A stretch of DNA of 60,359 bases from assembly GCA_903856805.1 (NCBI GenBank), contig CAIOCZ010000041.1:1-60359 (forward strand), written 5' to 3'. Below, piece by piece: positions 1 to 10,300 of this stretch. The stretch is from an uncultured cyanobacterium. GTDB lineage: Bacteria > Cyanobacteriota > Cyanobacteriia > PCC-6307 > Cyanobiaceae. A model generated the notes under the pieces. It was not told where the DNA came from and did no database searches. It worked only from the letters and a program-made list of their open reading frames with translations. The position numbers and the translations under genes are program-made. How positions within the stretch are numbered: position 1 is the stretch's first letter; every line of letters starts with the position of its first letter.

Positions 1-1341
1 CCGGTGATGGTGTTGTTGCCGGCGTTTCCGAAGATGCTGAGGCCATTGGGCGCGGCGGCGGCGTTGATGCCCAGGGCCGTGGTGGCTGTGGTCACAGCTG
101 CCGCAGCAACGCCGGTGCCGATCGTCACCGACTCCAGCCCGATGTCACCGGCGAACACCGTGAGGATCTGGTTGGCGGTGGTCGAAGCGAAGCGAAGCTC
201 ATCGCTGCCGCTGGCTCCGCTGTCATTGATCTCAGCGGCGCCATGCTCAACACTGCTCGTCACGAGGTAGAGGTCGGCACCGTTGCCGCCATTCATCACG
301 TCGATCCCGCCATTGCCGAAGAGGATGTCAGCGAAGCCGGTGCCGGTGAGGGTGTTGATCCCGGCGTTTCCGCTGAGGCTGAGGCCATTGGGCGCGGCGG
401 CGGCGTTGATGCTCAAGGCCGTGGTGCCAGTGATCACAGCGGCAGCAGCGGTACCGGTGCCGATGGTCACCGACTCCAGGCCGATGTCAGCGGCGAACAC
501 CGTGAGGGTCTGGCCGGCGGTCGTTGAAGCGAAGCGAAGCTCATCGCTGCCGCTGGCGCCGCTGTCATTGATCTCGGCGGCGCTGTGGTCGGCGCTGGTC
601 GTCACGAGGTAGAGGTCGGCGCCATTGCCACCATTCATCACGTCGATCCCGCCGTTGCCGGTGAGGATGTCAGCGAAGCCAGTGCCGGTGAGGGTATTGA
701 TGCCGGCGTTTCCGCTGAGGCTGAGGCCATTGGGGGCGGCGGCGGCGTTGAGGCTCAGGCCCGTGGTGCCAGTGATCACAGCGGCCGCCGCGGAACCGGT
801 GCCGATGGTCACCGACTCCAGGCCGAGATCAGCGGCGAACACCGTGAGGGTCTGGCCGGCGGTGGTCGAAGCGAAGCGGAGCTCATCGCTGCCGCTGGCT
901 CCGCCGTCATTGATTTCGGCGGCGCTGTGGTCGGCGCTGGTCGTCACGAGGTAGAGGTCGGCGCCGTTGCCGCCATTCATCACGTCGATCCCGCCGTTGC
1001 CGGTGAGGATGTCGGCGAAGCCAGTGCCGGTGAGGGTGTTGATCCCGGCGTTTCCTCTAAGGCTGAGGCCATTGGGGGCGGCGGCGGCGTTGATGCTCAG
1101 GGCCGTGGTGCCAGTGATCACAGCGGCCGCCGCGCTACCGGTGCCGATGGTCACCGACTCCAGGCCGATGTCAGCGGCGAACACCGTGAGGGTCTGGCCG
1201 GCGGTCGTTGAAGCGAAGCGAAGCTCATCGCTGCCGCTGGCTCCGCTGTCGTTGATTTCGGCGGCGCTGTGGTCGGTGCTTGTGGCGATCATGTAGATGT
1301 CACTGCCAGCGCCGGCATCCATGTCGTCGATGCCGTCACCG
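1..1341 (-). repeat. Tandem 342-bp (114-residue) coding repeats
   Basis: Four units, the last cut by the window edge, lie head to tail at a constant 342-bp spacing, with unit boundaries near 1341, 999, 657 and 315. Each encodes a segment with SAAEINDSGASGSDELRF, then TLTVFAADIGLESVTIGTG, then GNAGINTLTGTGFADIL and GNGGIDVMNGGNGADLYLV. The last two blocks have the glycine/aspartate pattern of RTX calcium-binding nonapeptides. The copies are nearly identical at DNA level, which points to recent unequal crossover or gene conversion. Confidence 0.9.
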
Positions 1342-4300
1342 CCGGTGAGCACGTTGGCAACGGCGGCCTGGTTCACCCGGATGCGGTTGTTGCTGGCGTT
1401 GCCGCTGCCCGTGGTGGCCGTGCCGGTGAGTAGGAGGTTGGTGTAGGTGCTGGCGAGGCTGGCGACGCTGATAGAGCTGGAGAAAGTGTCCACATTGAGG
1501 CCCGGGGCGGTGATGCTCGCCATGTCGTTGCCGCTGGCGTCCTGCACCACTCCGGTGAGATCGTTGCCGGCCGGATCGGTGTAAAGCAGGCTGACCCCCT
1601 GGCTGCTGGTGGGTGCGATACCGGAAAGTGTGAGATCGAGGCGTTTGGCATCCCCGGCCACGGCCGCAAAGGACGCCACCGAGCGGGCCACACCAGCCAC
1701 GGTGGCGGAGAAGCGGGCGGCGGTGAGCCCGGTGGTGACCAGGTCCTCGGAGAACTGCAGTTGCAGTTGAGGACCCACCAGGGTGATCGCGGTGATCATC
1801 GGTCCGCTGGTGTCGCTCACGGTGAGCACAAAGGTGTCGCTGACGCTGGCACCGGCGGGATCGGTGGCCGTGACCCGCAGGGAGAGGCTGGCGGCATCGG
1901 CATCGGCGGGAGTGCCGGAGAAGATGCGGGTGGCCGGGTTGAAAGCAAGCCACGCGGGTAGTGGGGTTCCATCGGCCTTGGTGGCCGTGAGGCTGAGGGT
2001 GTCGGCCGGATCAGGATCGGTGAAGGTGCCCGCCGGCAGGCTGTAGGTCCAGGGGGCACCGGTGCTGATCGTGACGTCGGGGATGGGGGTGGCGATCACC
2101 GGGGCGTAATTGGCCGGTTCCACCAAGAGCGAGAAGGTGTCGCTAATGCTCAAACCTGCCCGATCCGTGGCGGTGACACGCACCGCGAGGGTGGTGACAT
2201 CAGCGGCCGCCGGGGTTCCAGCGAAGGTACGGGTGGTGGGGTTAAAGGTCAGCCAGGAGGGGAGGACACCCCCCGATGCCAGGGTGGCGGAATAGGACAG
2301 GGTGTCGCCGGCGTCGATGTCCAGGAAGGAGCTGCTGGGAACGATGAAGAAGAAGGGGAAGGTTTCCTTGGCCTTCTGATCAGCGATGGTGACCACCACG
2401 GTGGGGGCGGTGTTGCCCGTGGCCGCCCCGAAGGCCACGGTGTAGGTGGCCGGGCCGCCGGTTGCGTTGAAATCGAGGATGTGGAGGCTGCTTTCGTAGG
2501 TGGGGCGGCCGTTCTCCGGGAAGGTGCGATCGGTCACCCAATAGTTGTCGGCACTGATCAGGGAGCCATCAGCGCGGCGGACGGCGGTGATGGGGCGACT
2601 GCCACCAGAGGGCTCGATCACTCGCAGGTAGGTCCAACCGCTGGCGGCGTTGACGCTGAGGCTGGCCTCACCGGCGGGGGTAAGGGCGGAGATGGCCAGC
2701 CCTGGGGTGCCTGGCACCAGAGCCGTGACCGGTTCCGTGGTGTCGTTGCTGAGGTAGAGGGTATCGGCGAGGAGATCCTTGCCGGTGTTGTTCTGGCCGA
2801 CGACGGGGGGGTTGGAATTGACGAGATAGTCGTGGCGGCTGTCGGCACCGAGGCGGTGGTCGCGCACGCGGCGGGTGAGCTCATGGAGGTTGACCGCTGT
2901 GAGCTGGGAGAGGCCGGGAACGTCCTTGAGGCCGAGGCCATTGATGTATTCAAAAGTGGCCTTGTAGTCGATGAAGCGCCCCTGGAGGGTGGAGGTCATC
3001 AACCAATGGGCCTCACTGGTGCTGTGGGCCGCCAGATCACCGAGGTCGATGGAGAGGGAGGGAAGAACGGGGTTGTCGTTGACGGCCGCTCCGATCAGCT
3101 CGAAACCGATCTTGAGACCGAGTTCGTTCTCGATGATTTCGGGCTGGGCGGAGGTGATGGCCAGGTCGTTGGCAACGCCATAGCCGCGGTTGTGGGCGAG
3201 GAGGCCGAGCACATAGGGCTGGGAAGCCTCCTTCAGGGGGCTTGTGAAGGGATCGTCGGAGAAGACATCGCGCTGTAGGAAGTAATCCAGGGCGAGCACG
3301 GGCTGGGGCAGGACGGTGATCGCCGCCGGCGCGAGGTTGAAATTGACACTGCCATCGGCGCGGGAGTAGGCGACGCGGCCACCGATGGAATAGCGGGTGG
3401 GCTCGATCGGAGCGGCGGTGTCTTTGGCAAGGATGCTGTAGACAGCAGTACCGCTGGTGGCGGCGGCGAGACTGCCGGTGCCATCGAGCGCTCCCCCGAA
3501 GCCAGAGAGAGTGGGTGAGGTGATCGCAAAGCGATCGGTGACGAGATTGTCGTTCTCGTCGTAGATCTCCAGATCGATGTCGATGGAGGAGAGATCAATG
3601 GAAGGATCGAGGTTTTCGAGCACGAACGTGCCCTCAAAGGCATCCCGGGAGAGCACCATGTCCTGGTTGATGCGGATCTTGACCCGGGCGGTGACGTAGG
3701 GCAGGGGAACCGGCGAGGGAGCAATCATGGCCACCTCGCCGATGGAGGGGAAACCACCACCACCGCCTCCACCGCCGCCGCCACCGCCAAAGCCGTCGCC
3801 GATCGGCAGTGTCGGGAGGGGGCAGTCGGCGTCGATCAGGAAGGGCAGGGGGGTGACTTTCTCCACCGTGATCGGCGCCACCTGGTGGGGCAGGAAGGTG
3901 CCGTAATCCCAGAACAGGTTGCCGAGCTCCACACCGACGCAGCTAGGCGGGACATCGGCGACCCGCTCGATGCGCAAATCCACCACCAGCGACGACTCCG
4001 CGGCAATCGTCTCGCCGGCCAGGGGATCGAGAATGGAGAACGTGAAATTGGGATCGGCCGGCGCCTGGAAAGAAAGATCCCTTGCAGCCACCAGACCATG
4101 GTTGGTGAGCGTGAGTGGCACCACCAGGCTCTGACCAATCAGATCGAGACTGCGCAGATCGACCGGTGAAGGGGTGATCGTGACCACCGGAATCGGCACC
4201 TCGGTCTGGAAGGTGGCCTCGAGGGTGATCAGGTAACGGTCCTGAACGGTGGTGGGCACCACCACCCAGGAGTAGCGCACCACCTCGCTGGGCAGGAAGA

Positions 4301-7300
4301 CATCCACCTGCTCCTGATCTGCAGGATCGACATGGAAGGTCTGCCAGCTGCTGCTGTGACCATCGGCACGCACCTCGATCGCATAATCACCCACAGGGAG
4401 ATTGAGGAAGGAGAAACGGCCGTCGGCATCGTTGATCGTCTGCAGCAACGTATCACTAAGCCGGTCAAACAACCGCACGCCCACATTTCTCACGGTGGGG
4501 TTGCCGGGGCCGTTGCTGAAGTCGTCGAAAACGGCCACATCCACCGAACCAGTGGCGGAGGAGGTGGCGCGGAAGCTGAAGGGCACCACCAGGCTGTCGG
4601 CCGGGTGGCTTTCATCGAGGAAGCCGATCTGCACCTGGTAGTTGGCCAGGCTCAGAGTTGGGGATGGATCAAGCGCCAGCAGGATGTTGGCGGAGGTGCC
4701 GGGCTGAAGCGGCGTCAGGGTGGCGGGGCCATAGAGCGACAACCAGGGCGCACCGGCGGGCAGCACCACGTTGAGAGCGCCGGTGGCGGCGTTGCCCGTG
4801 TTGGTGACGGTGACCTCATGGAGGGTCCGTTGGCCGAGCAGCATGGCGGCGGAGCGCTGGGCAGCGGCGACGCCAAGCACCGGCCGGTTGGGCAGGATCG
4901 TGACCGCGAAGGGTTGACTGGCGGTGAGGGAAGGCTGGCCGCTGGCGGCGGCGGTAGCCACCACATCGAAGGCGTCGAAGAGAACGGTGGCATCGGGCGC
5001 CCGCAGGCTGTAGGTCACGCTGGTGGTGGCTCCGGCGGCGAGGGTGGCCGGCAGGTTGCCGAGGTTGACGTTCCAGCCGGCGGGGGCGCCGCTGACGCTG
5101 AGGCCGCTGGTTGTGAGGGGATCGGGGCCTGTGTTGCGGAAGGAGATGTTGCCCGTGAAGGTGGCGGCTTCCGCCACCGAGGCGTAGATCGGCGCACCGG
5201 GTATCACGGCCAGACCCTGCACGCGGAAGCTGTCTTCCGCCACGAAGGAGCCGTTCGCGAGGGTGTCTTCCGAGGGGTTCTGGCTGTAGCGGGCGGCCAC
5301 GCTGTAGGCGCCGGCCTGCTCCACGGTGGGAGTGAAGGTGAGGCTGAAACTACCGGCCGTGCCGGAGGTGAGCTGGCGCTCAAACTGCTGGCCGGTGGTC
5401 TGGTTGACCAACACCACGGTGACGGGCTTTCCGGCCACGCCCACGCCGCTGGCACCTAGCACCAACTGGCCGCTGAGGCTGATGCTCTGGCCGGCGTTGA
5501 GGTTGGTGGTGGCAGATGAAACGCTGGCGGTATAAATCGGCGTCACGCTGATTGGTGCCGCGCTGATGAACACGTTGTTGGCCTCGCTGGCGCCCTCCGC
5601 CAGGGTTCGATCGGCGTCGGTGACAGCGATCAGGTAATAGCTACCGGGGTATTCGGGCAGCTGAACGTTGACGGTGTTGGCATAGGTCGAACCGGAAGCC
5701 AGGGGGCCGCTGATGGCCAGGCCCCGGCCGCTGGCCGGCGCCACCAGAACCGGGCCGATGGCCAGGTCGTTGCCGTTGCCGTAAACGGGATCAGGAGACA
5801 GGAAGAAGCGGTCGATCCAGTTGCCGCCGGCGCTATGGCCCGCGAGCACCGGGCCGCTGGGGGGAGCATTGAGGCCGGTGTAGGTGAGAGCGACCGTGTC
5901 GAGGGCGGAACCACCGCTGAGGCTGGCGCTGCTGATCTGCAGGTCGGGGTAGGGATAGCGGATCGTGAGCTGGCCGCTGAACAGGCTGCTATTGCCGGCA
6001 GGATCCGTGGCGGTGATGCTGAGCGGATTGGCGCCATCGCGGTTCGGAGCGAAACTGCCGCTGGTGGGGGCGGTGGAGGTAGGCAGCTGCCAGAGACCAT
6101 CGGCGGGCACGGTGAGACTCCAGCTGGCGCCGCCACAGGTGATCTGCAGCAGGGAAGCGGCCTCGCTGCGGCCCTGGAGCAGGGGGAAGTAGAGCGGGCT
6201 GGGACCGCTGGTCACCGTGGTGACGGGCGCGACGGTGTCGACCCGCAACTCACCTGTTGTGCTGTCGCTGACGCTGGTGCCGTTGGGATCCTGCACCGTG
6301 GCCACCACGTTGTAGAGGCCATCGCCGAGGGCTTGGGCGCTGGGAATCGCCAGGCTCCAGCTGGTACCGGTGAGCACCAACTCAGGCGAACTGCCGAGGG
6401 TGTAGGTGCGGCCATTGACAGCGACGCCGAACTGGTTGGCGGAGGCCACAGTGGCCGTGCCACTGATCACCGGAGTGCTGTCGTTGGTGATCTGCGACGT
6501 GACCGTGGGCGTTGGGATCGCCGGGAAGTCGTTGTCGATGATCGTGAGGGTGGCGGTCAGCTGGCCGGTGAGGCCGGCGCCGCCGGTGGGATTGGTGAGG
6601 GAGAGGGTGAGGCTCTGATCCCCCTCGATGAGGGCGTCGTTGGCGATCGGGATCGCCACGGTGCGCGTGGTTTCACCGTTGGCGAACAGCACCGTGAGCT
6701 GTTCGAGGCCGTAGTCGGCCGGGTAGGTGGCCGTGCCAGGAGTGAGCAGCACCGTGGCGCTGACGCTGCCTTCTACACCACCCACGCGATTGACGGTGAC
6801 CGCCACCACCGGCTGGCCATCCTCACGAACGGAAAAATTGGCGGACGAGAAGGTGAGGTTGCCGGCGGCGGAATCAACGACATTGTTGAGACTGATGGTT
6901 AAGGTCTGCTCCACCGAAAGGCCGCTGATATCGGTGGCGCGCACCCGAATCTGATGCGTAGGTGCGGCCTCGAAGTCAAGGCGGGTGCCATCGGCCACAA
7001 CCAGGCTGTACCCCGTTGCCGGAGTCCCCCTGAGGGTGAAGCGTCCAGCAGCGGAATCCAGCAGGATCAGCGTCTGGCTGTCATTGGTATTGGGATCACT
7101 CACGGTGAAGTTGCCCACGACTGTGCCATTGGGACTGTTTTCGTTAGTGCTGCTCTGCGAAAGACTGATCCCCTGGGGTGGGGCGTTCACCACTTCCAGA
7201 TTGAAGACCGCACCTGGATCCGCAGCCGCAAGGCTGGAGAGGCCGTCGGAGTCGGTGGCGACCACCCGGATGGTGTATGTGCCTGCGGCAGCAGAGGGCG

Positions 7301-10300
7301 GATTGAAGCTGAAGCTGCGGCCATTGAGGCTGATCCAGGCCGGCAGGGGGCTGCCATCGGCGAGGGTGGCGCTGTAGCTCAGAGCCTGACCAAGGTCGGG
7401 ATCGCGGAAGGTGTTGAGATCAAAGGTGTAGCCGTCCGTGCGGTTGCTGTAGATGCTGCGGTTCACCAGCGGCTGCTGCAGGCGGGGGGCATCGGCCACC
7501 GGTGTGATCGTGAGATTCACCAGCGAGGGCTGGCTGGCGAAGCTGCCGCCGTTGCTGCCGCTCCAGTTGAAGGCGGCTGAGCCGTTGTAGTCGGCCTCGG
7601 GCACGAAGCGGAGCTGGCCGAGGCTGCCGACGGCAATGGTCTGGTTGATGGTGCAGGCCACACCGCCGAGCCGCAGCTGGCCGTTGAGGGGCAGGCTGAG
7701 GAGGCGAATGGATTGGAGGGTGCCGCCGCCACCGGCGGCAAAGGGGGTGGCGAAATCGCCGGCGGCGAAGGCCAGGGTGCTGTCTTCCGGCAGGCTGCGG
7801 CTCACCTCGATGCCGCTGCCGCCGGCGCTCACCTGCACCCGCCAGAGCTCGCGGCCGTGGGTGATGTCGGTGGCGGCGAAATAAAGCCGGCCGTTGCTAA
7901 GGGTGAGGCCCGCCGGACTGGAGCTTCCACCACCGCTGTAGATGTCGCCCAGCAACTCCAACTGATCGGTGATCGGATCGATCCGGTAGAGCTCTTCACC
8001 GATCCAGACGCCGTTGTCCTCCCGCCCAGCAATGAAGTAGAGCGTGCCCTGGACGTCCACCAGATCGCGGGGGTTGGAACTGTTGGATCCGGGCCGCAGA
8101 TCGAGCACCCGGGGGCTGCCACTCACCGGATCAATCTTCCAGAGCTCACGGCCCAGCCATTCGCCGGTGCTGCCGTAGGCGTAGGCGGTGAAATAGAGGG
8201 TGGTGCCCACAGCCGTGAGCCAGGTCGCGTCATAGCCCCCCTGCAGATCCATGGGGGTGATGCTGGCGTTGGCGTCGATCTTCACCAGACGCCCGCCCTG
8301 ATCGGCATAGGTGGCGGCCGCATAGAGGGCACCGCCGGCCACCCGAACGCTGGCCACATCGCGCAGCCCTGCCACCTGGCTAGCGACACCGGTGGCGGGA
8401 TCAATGGCATACAAGGTGTAGGAGACACTGCCATCCCAGCCGAGGTAGCGGGAGAACACCTTGTTTCCAAGGCCCACGAAGTTGTCGAAGTAGTAGGCGG
8501 CATCGCCGCTGAGGGTGGGGCTCGTGATGGGCTCCGCCTGCTGGGTGGCCGGATTCACCTTCCAGAGCCGCCAATTATCGACGTAGGAGGCGGGGTAGGC
8601 ATAGGGACCAAGCACGGATCCCGCCACGGGATCCGTGCTCACCACTCCACCGTTCCAGGAGCCCACATTGTCAAAGGTGTCGGATGCAATCAGGGCATTA
8701 CTCGCCCCTCGGATCTCCAGGTTGTCGATGAAATAACTTTCGTCGCTGCTGGCCTGATCAAGGCTGGAGGAGAAGCCCAGCTTCAGGCTGGAGCGGCCGG
8801 CCGGCAACTGGAGCTGAACTCGGAAGCGCTGGTCGTAACTGCCGGAGTAACCGAAATTCGCGCCATACTGCTCTGACCAACTGGAGGTGGGCGTCAGCGA
8901 CCAGCTGATGCCATTGGCAACTCCGGAAACGGCGGTTGTACCCGAATAGTAATAAAAACGCTGGCCGAAGAGGGGGGCATCATCCAGATAAACGGTGAAC
9001 ATCTCACCGTCCCACGTATCGTTCCGCTGCAGGTCGAAACTGATCGATGTGGCTTCACCATTCAGGGCAAACGAACGACTGACATCCTGACCCGGCCCTC
9101 CAGGATGGATCGCACTGTATTCAGTGAAGTAGAGTGTACCCCCCACAGAAACAACATTTCGCAGGTCGTTGCTGCCAAAACGGGAGAGATTGCCGATATT
9201 CAGGGGCTCAAAATTAGAGTTGAGCCGGAACAGCTCGCGCCCCACAAAATCGGTGGAGGCAGCAAAATAAAGAGTTCCCCCATTGATCGTCAATTGGCTC
9301 GGCGAGGAGCTGCCACTGCCCGGGTTAACATCAATCAGCCGTGGCAGGACCTCGCCATCTGGGATGCGGAACAACTCATGGCCCTCCTGAAAGGAGGAGG
9401 AATAAGCATTAAAATACAGCTGACCCCCATGGTACTTGATATTTTCAACATACTGAACACCGCTCACCTGGCTGATCACTTCCGTGGCCGGATCCAGCGT
9501 GTAAAGCGGCCGGTACACACTGGAGTTGCTGTAGTAGGAGCTGCGGAAATACAGCCGTCCATTGGCATTGACTAGCCCATCAATGTAGGCTTCATTACCC
9601 CCGGTGAGGCCAGGCACGGTGATCCGCTGGGGCGTTCCCGAGGCCGGATCAATGCGATAGAGCCCGCGGCCCAGGGCGCCGTCGGTGGCGGTGAAGTAGA
9701 GGATGCCGTTGACATCCAGCAAACCGTCCGGGCTGGCATCGAGGGTCAGGTTGTTGATGTCACGGGCGAGGCGTGTGCCCGCTTCGGTACCATCGGTTTG
9801 CCACAGTTCGGCGCCGTGGAAGCCATCGTCGGCAACGAAATACAGGCTGCTGCCTACGGCAAAAAGAGAGCGGGGATTGGCACCATTGGCACCGGGCCAG
9901 ATGTCACGCACCGGAACGGCATTAAAGCTGGCATCAAGGCGGAAGAGCTCACGGCCAATGCCGGCCAGCTCGGCCGTGAAATAAAGCACACCTCCGGCCT
10001 CTACCAACTCCTGGGCACTAGAGGAGCCACCGCCGGGATTGACATCAATCAATACGGGCTGGGCAGAGCCATCGGCAATCCGGAAGAGCTCATAGCCCTC
10101 CTGGAATGAGGAGGAATAGGCTCTGAAGAAGAGCTGGCCACCGAGATAGCTGATGCCATCCACATACTGTAAACCAGCCACCTGGCTGATGGCCCCTGTG
10201 CCGGGATCAAGGGTGTATAGCGGCCGGTAGGTTCCAGCATCGTTGAAATAAGAGGTCCGGAAGTAGAGCCTCCCATTGGCATTCACCAGGCTGTCGATAT

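Noticed and set aside
4-1296. Plus-strand open frames of about 90-210 residues in the repeat array
   Set aside because: They repeat at the same 342-bp period as the minus-strand repeats and are frame shadows of the giant gene.
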